Virus record (IMG/VR): IMGVR_UViG_3300022707_000552
Span: 1-36,456 of that record
Length of the DNA: 36,456 nt
Reading direction: 5' to 3' (one strand)
Source: a virus
The position numbers and the translations under genes were made by a program. The notes under the pieces are model-generated. The model saw nothing but the letters and a program-made list of their open reading frames with translations, searched no databases and was not told the origin of the DNA. The first letter of the stretch is position 1; every line of letters begins with the position of its first letter. Below, one piece after another: positions 22,607-29,554 of the stretch.

Positions 22607-22679
22607 TTGGACGGGAAGGACTCGAACCTTCAACCTTCCGCGCATCAGGCGGATGCTCTGCCAAATGAGCTACCGTCCA
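22607..22679 (-). tRNA. tRNA-Ile, anticodon GAT
   Basis: A 73-nt cloverleaf without encoded CCA. Acceptor TGGACGG/CCGTCCA, D stem GCTC/GAGC, anticodon stem TCCGC/GCGGA with loop CTGATGC (anticodon GAT), variable AGGTT, T stem GAAGG/CCTTC with loop TTCGAGT, discriminator A. All stems are perfect. GAT reads AUC and AUU. The U1-A72 pair is unusual for tRNA-Ile. It stands between the tmRNA and the scaffold gene. Confidence 0.95.
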
Positions 22680-22762
22680 ATCTTGCGCCCCCAAGCGATT
22701 CGAGCGAATGGAATGAGTCCAGACTTTCTACTTGGGAGCTAGTGCGCATTGTCTACGCTTCT

Positions 22763-22876
22763 TTATCGTACCCCATTAAGAACCCTAGCCCAAACACAGT
22801 TCACGCACACTCCCCTACGCTTGTACGGGTGGGAGTTGATATGTGCCATTAACAGCCAATTCTCGAAGTCGCTCAT
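22763..22876 (-). CDS. Micro-protein with CxxC, 37 aa
   Basis: Begins 20 bp after the tmRNA 3' end, six bases behind a TGGTAGAAT box. It reads MSDFENWLLMAHINSHPYKR and continues RGVCVNCVWARVLNGVR. The CxxC could bind metal. The same box-to-start spacing as in three other genes supports it. No homologue is recognised; it may be spurious. Confidence 0.45.
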   Translation of the reverse strand: MSDFENWLLMAHINSHPYKRRGVCVNCVWARVLNGVR

Positions 22877-22882
22877 GTCTCT

Positions 22883-22888
22883 ATTCTA
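22883..22888 (-). promoter_or_regulatory. Extended -10 box (TGGTAGAAT) between tmRNA and micro-gene
   Basis: TAGAAT preceded by TGG, six bases before the 22876 ATG and starting eight bases after the tmRNA discriminator base. It would drive the micro-gene and tRNA separately from the head operon. Confidence 0.5.
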
Positions 22889-22895
22889 CCATGTG

Positions 22896-23289
22896 TGGAC
22901 TTGGCGGGAATCGAACCCGCGTGTAACTACTTCACTCACATAGAGTCTACGCTACATATCCGATGTGACCGGAACTATTGCATGGGGTCGGGCGCTCCTG
23001 ATTTGTGTAACGGTTTGAGCACAAGAGCGTGTTCATGTACCAGCGCATATGAGGTACGTGAACGGGTGGTTCTCCACCAACGTATCTAATTTACCCATCC
23101 AGCCCGATACGCGAGGCTGGCGAGTGGCGTGTTTAGGCGAGTACCAGTTCAGGGGTTTTTACACCCTCGACTGCCTCGTCACACGCGATCAGAAATGCAT
23201 TTGCATTTACAGTTGCCCCTCTTAGCGACGTGGGGCGTGTCGGTAGCGCACTATGAAAGATCGGGAGCTATCGAACCCTGGTCAAGCCC
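22896..23289 (-). ncRNA. ssrA: tmRNA (transfer-messenger RNA), phage-encoded
   Basis: The tRNA-like ends pair perfectly: 5' GGGCTTG (23283-23289) with 3' CAAGTCC (22897-22903), discriminator A, no encoded CCA. The 5' end continues ACCAGGGTTCGATAGC, the conserved tmRNA start; the 3' end has T stem-loop GCGGG-TTCGATT-CCCGC. Helix P2 is visible as CATAG..CGCTAC (23255-23243) against GTAGCG..CTATG (22955-22939). A tag frame of 23 codons lies at 23136-23204. About 394 nt, one piece. It rescues stalled ribosomes with SmpB and tags products for proteolysis. The gene starts 11 bp after the MuF gene's stop and is probably processed from that transcript. Confidence 0.93.
23133..23204 (-). other. tmRNA tag reading frame
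   Basis: From a GCA resume codon the frame reads ANAFLIACDEAVEG, then VKTPELVLA and TAA: 23 residues ending LVLA. The 'GTAAAT-GCA-AAT' context before the resume codon fits tmRNA tags. It is longer than the common 8-15 residues, contains a Cys, and ends Leu-Ala rather than Ala-Ala. The resume codon is inferred from the sequence only; an upstream in-frame GCA cannot be excluded. Confidence 0.75.
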
Positions 23290-23300
23290 ATAAGCCAATT

Positions 23301-24161
23301 CTATTCCAAATCAGGTCGAGGTTCAAGGATGTGCTTGCAGTTCGGATGATAGGTCGGCTCATTGCCGGCGAGCGGCGGGAAGTTCTTGCTGTTGCCACTT
23401 ATGCTGTAAATCTTCCCCTCCTGTGGCTCGCAGAGGTTGTCTGTTGCGCCGTGCGCCGATACCTGAACAATGTCTATGTCAAATTCGTTCATCCGGTTAA
23501 TCACTCCTTCATTGGCTGCTTTTATGATTTGTGTGCGCGTAACCATCTGCGAGTAATTGGCGAGGCTCCATTGCCGCCCCCCTCGGTCAATCAGAACCGT
23601 AAAGCCCCGATCAGCAAACAACGCTTCAACAGTCTTGGCTATCGTGCGAATGTCGCTTCCTTCGAGCCGTCCCAACGCTATCGCGACTCTTATCTGCCGC
23701 CGGAGCCCTTCGTCGATGATCCTCTCTGCCCCCTGTATGAATCCCCGCATCGTGAAAGCGAAATCATTGTATGCCTCCGACAGTAACGTATTCACTGCGG
23801 CAAGGTGCGGCGAAAACTCAGGTGTTGAAAGAACTTGAATCGTGACTTGCCCGAACTCCGATCCGTCTGGCCCCTTGAAGCCGAATGTCGCAAGCTCTCT
23901 ATCTGCAAAGCCGATTCCCTCCACATACCCCGTACTTATGCCCCGAACAAGCCATGCCCGTATCTCTGTATCTGCGTCGATGATATGCGTGTCCAGGTCT
24001 GCGAGTATCGCCGTCTTCTCTGCTGTTGATAGTTGACCGCGAAGCGCCTGAATCAATAACTCCCGTCCCGCATCATCCAAGTCCGTAACAATACTCAGAA
24101 ACTCATCGAGCCCTGCTTCATCAAAGATACTTTCTGTGAATCGTAGTGCGTGTTCAGACAT
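23301..24161 (-). CDS. MuF / SPP1 gp7-like head morphogenesis protein, 286 aa
   Basis: Minor head protein found next to portals. The C-terminal signature is clear: RTQIIKAANEGVINRMNEFD, VQVSAHGATDNLCEPQEGK, then FPPLAGNEPTYHPNCKHIL, matching the 'C..C..L.GK.......PP.HP.CRC' MuF pattern. The N-terminal 150 residues are helical (AGRELLIQALRGQLSTAEK). It may be packaged and injected or bind the portal. Start chosen at 24161 in a TGATATG junction. Confidence 0.88.
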   Translation of the reverse strand: MSEHALRFTESIFDEAGLDEFLSIVTDLDDAGRELLIQALRGQLSTAEKTAILADLDTHIIDADTEIRAWLVRGISTGYVEGIGFADRELATFGFKGPDGSEFGQVTIQVLSTPEFSPHLAAVNTLLSEAYNDFAFTMRGFIQGAERIIDEGLRRQIRVAIALGRLEGSDIRTIAKTVEALFADRGFTVLIDRGGRQWSLANYSQMVTRTQIIKAANEGVINRMNEFDIDIVQVSAHGATDNLCEPQEGKIYSISGNSKNFPPLAGNEPTYHPNCKHILEPRPDLE

Positions 24162-24162
24162 A

Positions 24163-24363
24163 TCAGAATAGTGAGAGAGCGAATGAAACGCTCGCCACTA
24201 TCCCGAATAGGGTAACACATACCATGACGAGCCCAATCGCCCACGCTTTTACAAATACACGAAAATCAATCCTGGCAAGATGCTCCTCCAATAGCTTCGC
24301 GTTACTCCCGAACTTCTCGACGGGTTGCCTCTGCGCGATTTTGTTGTGATCTGGCGTTTCCAT
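24163..24363 (-). CDS. Small C-terminally anchored membrane protein, 66 aa
   Basis: Hydrophilic first 42 residues (QRQPVEKFGSNAKLLEEHLA), then one transmembrane helix (IGLVMVCVTLFGIVASVSFA). Lies between portal and MuF genes with one-base gaps. No family recognised. A membrane protein inside a head operon is odd; it may act at the host membrane during infection. Confidence 0.7.
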   Translation of the reverse strand: METPDHNKIAQRQPVEKFGSNAKLLEEHLARIDFRVFVKAWAIGLVMVCVTLFGIVASVSFALSLF

Positions 24364-24364
24364 A

Positions 24365-25792
24365 TTAAGTCAGTGCTGGTGGCACTACGGGTAGTTGTGG
24401 CGGGTTGGTGATATCTATTCCGGCAACTCGTTCCTCGCTGGCGATCTGTACCATTTCTGCCTCCGCTTCCTGCTCGTCGATACCTTCCAGTCGCATAATA
24501 GATGATCGCTTGGATGAAAGACCTGATCGCACCTTCTCTGCCTCCGCGTCAACGCGCTCCGCCTCATCAACAGGCATAACATCTGTGAACATTACTTCCA
24601 ATTCGCCATCGTGCTCGATACCCGCCATCTTAAATCCAATGCGGAAGATATCATTCAGCCCTTCAACTATACGCGCTCGTTTTGTTGATGCCTTCCGTGT
24701 CGCTCCGAACAACGAAATACGAAGGCTCTCGACTCGCTCCGGTCGATCAGATTTGACAAGTGCAAACATCGGCACTGCCGTCCCGACCGTAATCAACTGA
24801 AGCTGAAGCATGATGTGTTCTCTCGTATCTTCCAGTAGCGCATTGTTATTGGTGAGGTAGTGCGGGTCAACGCCATCGCTATTCTTCAACCCAATCGTAT
24901 CGAAATTCCTTACATTCCCGTCCTCATCGAACATTTCTGCTGGCAGTACCAATTTCGCGTCAAGGTTCTTCAGGAGTTGCGTTGAAACGTGTGTCATGCG
25001 CTCGTTGACCTCCGCAAGCTGCGGGAAGACATCGGCGTAGTCGGACTTCCCGAATCCCCAACTGCTTTTCTTCGTGTTGTCGATCTGTATGATATTCAAC
25101 TCCCCAAGTCCCTTGATCGTTTCCATTTCAACAAGAGGCTGCGTCCTACCTAGAATCTCCGCCATCTTTTCGAGCGATATGGAGTCTTGGATAACGCCCG
25201 TTCCGTCCGTCTTCCATGCGGTTCGCGCGATAATCACATTTTCCTGAGTCTCTATGTCGAGATAATACCAAACGATGAGCACGAACAATTCATTGCTCTC
25301 CGGCGCATCGGGGTCATGCGCGAATGTGGCGACGATAACCGAACCATCAGGCTGCGGGAAATACTGATCTTGTGGGATTCGCTGGATATTGAAATTAGAT
25401 GCCTCGTCGATCCATGCTGTGAGCGGTACGAATCCAAACTCTGACTGCTCCGTTGCCATGTCAACAACCATTTCCACGATGTCATTGAATACCACAGCAT
25501 CCTCAACAAATTTCTTCGCTTCGTCGCTTGCATCCTTCGATGCCTGAATAACGATCCTGTCCAGATCACCAACGACAAAATCCCCGTAGAAGTCCGACAC
25601 CCTCGCCGGAATGGGGTTCGCCAAATACACTAGGTCGCTCTCGTTCTTGTATTGCCGTTTGATGAAGTTGTGCAGCCCGAAAACTGAAAACTGCCGTCCT
25701 TCGTATAGAGAGGCGTATTTTTTTAGCGTGCTGATTCGTTCAATCTCCACTGCTGTAGGGAAGTCACCTGGGCTTGGTACAAAATGTGGCAT
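24365..25792 (-). CDS. Portal protein (SPP1 gp6 / phage_portal type), 475 aa
   Basis: Forms the dodecameric channel for DNA. Recognisable points: ISTLKKYASLYEGRQFSVFG near the start, VYLANPIPARVSDFYGDFVV, then the long TEQSEFGFVPLTAWID strands, SYADVFPQLAEVNERMTHVS-like stem, and the C-terminal helix VKSDRPERVESLRISLFGAT. The acidic, helical C-terminus (VDEAERVDAEAEKVRSGLSS) is typical of gp6-like portals. Follows terminase and precedes MuF. Confidence 0.9.
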   Translation of the reverse strand: MPHFVPSPGDFPTAVEIERISTLKKYASLYEGRQFSVFGLHNFIKRQYKNESDLVYLANPIPARVSDFYGDFVVGDLDRIVIQASKDASDEAKKFVEDAVVFNDIVEMVVDMATEQSEFGFVPLTAWIDEASNFNIQRIPQDQYFPQPDGSVIVATFAHDPDAPESNELFVLIVWYYLDIETQENVIIARTAWKTDGTGVIQDSISLEKMAEILGRTQPLVEMETIKGLGELNIIQIDNTKKSSWGFGKSDYADVFPQLAEVNERMTHVSTQLLKNLDAKLVLPAEMFDEDGNVRNFDTIGLKNSDGVDPHYLTNNNALLEDTREHIMLQLQLITVGTAVPMFALVKSDRPERVESLRISLFGATRKASTKRARIVEGLNDIFRIGFKMAGIEHDGELEVMFTDVMPVDEAERVDAEAEKVRSGLSSKRSSIMRLEGIDEQEAEAEMVQIASEERVAGIDITNPPQLPVVPPALT

Positions 25793-25795
25793 AGA

Positions 25796-26083
25796 TTATT
25801 CCTTACTTGTATTCGTATCCTTCTGAGACTTTTCCGCCACGGCTGCCGCATGAATATCCGCTTCATCCTGTGCTTTCTGCTCCTTCGCTCGTTCCAAAAC
25901 TTCGTTCTTAACCTTTGAGTCTTTCCGGTCGTGACGTATGTGCGCACCCTTCGCTCCATTGAGAACCCGACAGGCTACACAGATTGGACGACCCCCTAAC
26001 ATGTATAATCTCCCGCGAGCCTCTTGCGCCTTGATAATCATCTTCGGGCAGAAGCCACATGGTATCGGTTCCGCTTTAGTCAT
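25796..26083 (-). CDS. Zinc-ribbon-like protein, 95 aa
   Basis: Residues 9-39 hold CGFC and, after a Gly/Arg-rich loop (ARGRLYMLGGRP), CVAC: two CxxC knuckles that could bind one zinc. The C-terminal half is a charged helix (VKNEVLERAKEQKAQDEADI). Between portal and terminase. Function unknown. Confidence 0.7.
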   Translation of the reverse strand: MTKAEPIPCGFCPKMIIKAQEARGRLYMLGGRPICVACRVLNGAKGAHIRHDRKDSKVKNEVLERAKEQKAQDEADIHAAAVAEKSQKDTNTSKE

Positions 26084-26321
26084 TGTGAACCGCCTCTACG
26101 CTCATCATCAGGTCAACAGTCTTCTCGAACGCTTCCTTCATGTCGAGCTCAGTGGACTTCATGGTTTTGATCGGGCTGCCGAATGCGCGTTGCATCTGTG
26201 CCTCCTCATAAATTTCCGCCTTATAAACGGCAAGAATCCCCTTAACGATGATAACAATCTCGGGGAGTAATACGTTGTCCAAAATCTTCCCGTAGATTTC
26301 TCTACGCTCATCTTCGTCCAT
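26076..26321 (-). CDS. Hypothetical helical protein, 81 aa
   Basis: All-helical, amphipathic: MDEDERREIYGKILDNVLLP, EIVIIVKGILAVYKAEIYEE, MKEAFEKTVDLMMSVEAV. It overlaps the zinc-ribbon gene by eight bases and has a TGGTAAAAT box six bases before its ATG. No family recognised. Confidence 0.7.
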   Translation of the reverse strand: MDEDERREIYGKILDNVLLPEIVIIVKGILAVYKAEIYEEAQMQRAFGSPIKTMKSTELDMKEAFEKTVDLMMSVEAVHND

Positions 26322-26327
26322 ATCTAT

Positions 26328-26333
26328 ATTTTA
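26328..26333 (-). promoter_or_regulatory. Extended -10 box (TGGTAAAAT) six bases before a start codon
   Basis: TAAAAT with upstream TGG, then ATAGAT and the ATG at 26321, identical in spacing to boxes at 11542, 17151 and 22883. It lies between terminase and the portal cluster, so it could drive the portal genes. Confidence 0.55.
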
Positions 26334-26355
26334 CCACAGAAGATACGAGACTGCC

Positions 26356-27843
26356 CTACATCGCATCTGCCTTCACTCCTGCGATTGCCCCCGCGCCCTT
26401 CTCGGCGAGTTTCAGAATTAAGTACACAAGCGCATCAACATCGTCATCGTGTTCCTCTATTCCGAAATTCACGAGTCTTTCAATCAAGTCCTCACACCCC
26501 GTTTCTGGAAACATAACCGTCCCATCAATGATGAACGGTGAGGCTGACTGAAGCCGAGCGCGTTTGTCTCTTATCGGGCGCACCCCGATAGTCGGTAATC
26601 CCTCCCTGGACATAATCTGGATCGCTGCCTTCTGATACGCAACATCCTCGACATAGAATACGTGGCCTTCTGGCATCTTTCTGTTAATCATCTTCGCCTT
26701 CGTGATCGTTTTGTGAATGTCCATGCGCTCCACAATCGGATCGGGCAGTATAAAGATGCGAATCCGTTTACTTCCATCTTGCTCGAATGCCCAATTAACT
26801 TTGTATCCTGACACCATCGCCGTGAAGTCGGCTGTCTGTTTCTCGCTGATCGCCAAGTCCACTCCGGTAGCTGCATCCAAGACCGTGAACTCCCGTTCGC
26901 CTTTGTTGCCGTAATTCGTGAGCAATCCGTTCGGGTACGTGCTGATGTCGCTCTCTTTAATTATTTGGTCTTCCTCGGCAATGATCTTCAGCAAATACTC
27001 TCGACTCCACGCCGTCGCGCTTCCGACCTTATCCTTTTCTGCCTGAATCGCCGCTTCGTCGGGATACATGCCCTTCCAGGTGCAGTTGCCATCCTCATCA
27101 ATCAGGGGGATGCGTCGCGTCCTAAACAATGGCGATCCGTCCTTCTTCTTTTTCTTTTCGAGCCGTGCCGCGAGTGCATCCTTATGCAACAGGTTGATGA
27201 CGACAACGATGCGGCTTCCGTGCTTCTCCTGCGCCGGAACTACTTCGCCGTCGAACCATGTGGATGTAGCGTCGCGATTCTCTTTCTTCTTCACCCATTT
27301 AATATCTTCGGGGTCATCAACGATCACCAGTTGCGGTCGGAATTGTCTGTGTCGCAACCCTCGAACTTTCTGCCCCCGCGAGCGTCCCATAATCAAAACC
27401 TTGTTGAGAAGCACAAGCTGTCCCTGTGACCAATTCTGAGACTTTTCAAACATCGTCCCGAAGTCTTTCCGGATCAGTTCATTCTCCTCCAACTCGTATC
27501 TGATGTTTCGTATGTTGATCGCCGTCTGCGTGTCCGTATCTCCAACAATGATGATGAACTGGTGAATGTTCCTCAGCGCGCAGTAGAGCGCATATGCGGT
27601 CGTCACGATCGTGCTTTTCGCGCTTCCTCTAAATCCAATGTATTGCAGGGCTGCTTCGTCACCATCCAGGTCATCAAACATGTCGTAGTGAAAATCTGCT
27701 GGTTCAAGCTGGAAGTAATGCGGGAGGTACAGTAGGCAGAAACCAAGAAACCCACCCTCGTCGAGAATGGATTGCCTCACCATTGGATCGTCTATGTTGA
27801 GCTTCTTGAAAGCCTCTATGTCGAAGCGTCGCGCATTACTCAT
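26356..27843 (-). CDS. Terminase large subunit, 495 aa
   Basis: ATPase-nuclease motor packaging DNA. Walker A FRGSAKST (about residues 71-78), Walker B LVIVDDPED (172-180), followed by the coupling region FDGEVVPAQEKHGSRIVVVI. The RNase H-like nuclease starts LDAATGVDLAISEKQTADF and has FYVEDVAYQKAAIQ; a late DDDVDALVYL acidic motif is probably part of the active site. I chose ATG 27843, which overlaps the upstream stop (ATGA); an upstream TTG is rejected. Confidence 0.95.
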   Translation of the reverse strand: MSNARRFDIEAFKKLNIDDPMVRQSILDEGGFLGFCLLYLPHYFQLEPADFHYDMFDDLDGDEAALQYIGFRGSAKSTIVTTAYALYCALRNIHQFIIIVGDTDTQTAINIRNIRYELEENELIRKDFGTMFEKSQNWSQGQLVLLNKVLIMGRSRGQKVRGLRHRQFRPQLVIVDDPEDIKWVKKKENRDATSTWFDGEVVPAQEKHGSRIVVVINLLHKDALAARLEKKKKKDGSPLFRTRRIPLIDEDGNCTWKGMYPDEAAIQAEKDKVGSATAWSREYLLKIIAEEDQIIKESDISTYPNGLLTNYGNKGEREFTVLDAATGVDLAISEKQTADFTAMVSGYKVNWAFEQDGSKRIRIFILPDPIVERMDIHKTITKAKMINRKMPEGHVFYVEDVAYQKAAIQIMSREGLPTIGVRPIRDKRARLQSASPFIIDGTVMFPETGCEDLIERLVNFGIEEHDDDVDALVYLILKLAEKGAGAIAGVKADAM

Positions 27844-27974
27844 GTGCCTGTCTCTATTGGTTCTCGACAAGGGCAGTCCCAATTACAGAACGGCAACGGT
27901 GCAGGTGTGTTGTTCAGAAATGGCTGGCAAGCATCGCATCCCCCCGTACTCTGGCAATTCGCTGGACACCTCAT
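27840..27974 (-). CDS. Cys-rich micro-protein, 44 aa
   Basis: Overlaps both neighbours as ATGA. Reads MRCPANCQSTGGCDACQPFL and later FCNWDCPCREP: seven Cys, including CDAC and CPC. It could bind one or two zinc ions. The double ATGA overlap strongly supports translation. It sits directly before the large terminase. No family recognised. Confidence 0.65.
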   Translation of the reverse strand: MRCPANCQSTGGCDACQPFLNNTPAPLPFCNWDCPCREPIETGT

Positions 27975-28144
27975 GCGTCAGCTCGTTTCAAAAATGCCTT
28001 TATCTTCCGCTTGCTTACCGTGAACAATCGCGGCTTGTCGCCCTTTCGCCCGTACACCACGAACTCTAGACCCGCGCTAGTTTCGTAGTACCACACATCA
28101 CGGTTGATGTTTATTGGTTTTCCGTTGTTGAGGCTCTTGGTCAT
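27971..28144 (-). CDS. Small basic protein, 57 aa
   Basis: Begins MTKSLNNGKPININRDVWYY, then EFVVYGRKGDKPRLFTVSK and a basic helix (RKIKAFLKRADA). A small beta sheet plus helix is suggested. ATGA overlaps at both ends. Position between the terminase subunits is its only clue. Confidence 0.65.
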   Translation of the reverse strand: MTKSLNNGKPININRDVWYYETSAGLEFVVYGRKGDKPRLFTVSKRKIKAFLKRADA

Positions 28145-28257
28145 GCTTTTTTAGGGAAAACTATCGCCGCTAAGAATCCAAAAGGAAATGCCAACCAGAC
28201 AGGTAGTCCGACTAAAACAACCGCTACCCCAACCGCCATTATAAATACTGTTCTCAT
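28141..28257 (-). CDS. Single-helix membrane micro-protein, 38 aa
   Basis: Almost wholly hydrophobic: VFIMAVGVAVVLVGLPVWLA, then FPFGFLAAIVFPKKA. Two short or one long membrane segment with a KK end. ATGA overlaps with the small terminase and the next gene. A membrane peptide between terminase genes has no obvious assembly role. Confidence 0.65.
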   Translation of the reverse strand: MRTVFIMAVGVAVVLVGLPVWLAFPFGFLAAIVFPKKA

Positions 28258-28856
28258 GCGTCGCCGCCTACTTTGCTGAACACTCCCTGAACCGCAGCTT
28301 TCACATCATCGGACACGACGTGCTTGTTCACGACTTCACCGGAGTGAGCCATTTCCTGTCGGGTGCTGAACTCGCCCTTTCGCTTCCTTTCCAAATACTT
28401 CAAAGCCTTATCGCTATCAGTCGAGACATCTTTCAGGATCGTTCGCCGTGCCAACAATATAGATGCTTCCCGTAACTCCTCAACCCTGTCGGTAAATTCA
28501 GGCTCCTTCTTGATAAATTCGTAATACGTGTCCTTGTTAATACCCGCATAAAAGCACGCTTCCTCTACCGTTGCGTCATATGCAAATGCCTCCTCCAATT
28601 TCCCGACGACTAACTGTGTCACAACGGTCGGTCTGCCTCTTTTTTTCTTTCCCTCTACTGGCTTATCAATAAGGTAGGGATTCGTCTTTGCAGCCTTCGT
28701 CAGTACGTGACTTCCCAGGTTCATCTTCACCGCTTTTACGCTCGGTGCTTTCTTACTCGGCTTCACTGCTTTAACCTCGGTCTTTTTGACCTTCGGTGTT
28801 GCCTTCTTTCGCACTCCCTTGCGGAGAGTGACCTTTATTTTCTTTTTTGCTGGCAT
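28254..28856 (-). CDS. Terminase small subunit with Lys-rich N-terminal tail, 200 aa
   Basis: Residues 1-62 are a histone H1-like tail (KKKIKVTLRKGVRKKATPK). From about 73, RGRPTVVTQLVVGKLEEAFA, then TVEEACFYAGINKDTYYEF gives the helix-turn-helix of small terminases, followed by the oligomerisation helices (VEELREASILLARRTILKD). It recognises packaging DNA and regulates the large subunit. Its start lies 74 bp after the KH gene; a short frame from 28929 overlaps its N-terminus. Confidence 0.87.
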   Translation of the reverse strand: MPAKKKIKVTLRKGVRKKATPKVKKTEVKAVKPSKKAPSVKAVKMNLGSHVLTKAAKTNPYLIDKPVEGKKKRGRPTVVTQLVVGKLEEAFAYDATVEEACFYAGINKDTYYEFIKKEPEFTDRVEELREASILLARRTILKDVSTDSDKALKYLERKRKGEFSTRQEMAHSGEVVNKHVVSDDVKAAVQGVFSKVGGDA

Positions 28857-28929
28857 GAGAGCCTGTGCCTTTCGGCGTTTGCCACGATGGGCATTGATTA
28901 AGTTGTCCGTTTGGGTGAATCGTTTTCAT

Positions 28930-29208
28930 CTAATCCTTATAGAACCTCCGGGGTGGAGCGTTAATCTTCACATACACTCGCCGATCCAATTCCTTGAATC
29001 CAACAAGGCCGATTATCCTTCGCAATGCTTTGGCAGTCTCTCCCCCTTTGCCGATCGCCGCGCCAACATCATCGGGGTGAACCTCTACATTCAAAACGAC
29101 GAGATCGCCTTCATCATCCGAGTCTTCAACTGCGGTCACGTCAATGTCTTCGGGGTAATCTAGGAACCCAGTTAGCATCACAACCAAAAGTTCCGAGACT
29201 TTGTCCAT
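28930..29208 (-). CDS. khpA: KH-domain RNA-binding protein, KhpA-like, 92 aa
   Basis: Matches single-KH proteins of the KhpA/YlqC family: VSELLVVMLTGFLDYPEDID, then LVVLNVEVHPDDVGAAIGK (residues 36-54), the GxxG loop GKGG at 53-56, TAKALRRIIGLVGF and RRVYVKINAPP. KhpA, usually with KhpB, binds many RNAs in Gram-positive and related bacteria. In a phage it may bind phage or host mRNA. It heads the terminase genes. The resemblance to bacterial chromosomal copies suggests capture from a host. The family call is from pattern; RNA targets are unknown. Confidence 0.85.
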   Translation of the reverse strand: MDKVSELLVVMLTGFLDYPEDIDVTAVEDSDDEGDLVVLNVEVHPDDVGAAIGKGGETAKALRRIIGLVGFKELDRRVYVKINAPPRRFYKD

Positions 29209-29250
29209 ACAACATCAGTGACTTAAATTCCGACTGCGCCTTTGACGGTA

Positions 29251-29514
29251 CTAGAATATGTTTTGGATAACCTCAGTCAACTGCGCCTCCCTTTCCGCGG
29301 CAGTTTCCTGAGCCGCAGGTGGTGGCGCACCGCCTAGGTTCTGCTGGCCCGATATCAGTTGACCAGGTATAAGGGAAAACCTCGCCATTTCTTGCGCAGC
29401 TATCGTTGCGGCGATTAGTTTTTCTGGTTCATCTACTGGTGCTTGGTTTACTGGTGGTGGTGAGCCTACTGGCTCTTGAATTTGGGCTATTAGTAAATCT
29501 GCGTGGGCTGACAT
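29251..29514 (-). CDS. Ala/Pro/Gln-rich hypothetical protein, 87 aa
   Basis: Low-complexity, mostly helical: HADLLIAQIQEPVGSPPPVN, KLIAATIAAQEMARFSLIPG, and AAQETAAEREAQLTEVIQNI. Pro-rich linkers separate three helices. It stands behind its own -10 box (29555-29560). No family recognised; could be a small virion or assembly factor. Confidence 0.65.
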   Translation of the reverse strand: MSAHADLLIAQIQEPVGSPPPVNQAPVDEPEKLIAATIAAQEMARFSLIPGQLISGQQNLGGAPPPAAQETAAEREAQLTEVIQNIF

Positions 29515-29554
29515 AAAAAAATTGGGTTAAATATATATTCACTTCGACCCATTC

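Noticed and set aside
28771-28929. A 52-codon minus-strand frame starting right after the KH gene (MKTIHPNGQLNQCPSW...) and overlapping the small terminase start
   Set aside because: More than half overlaps the terminase N-terminus in another frame and the protein is low-complexity. The stop-ATG contact is attractive, so it stays an open possibility rather than a called gene.
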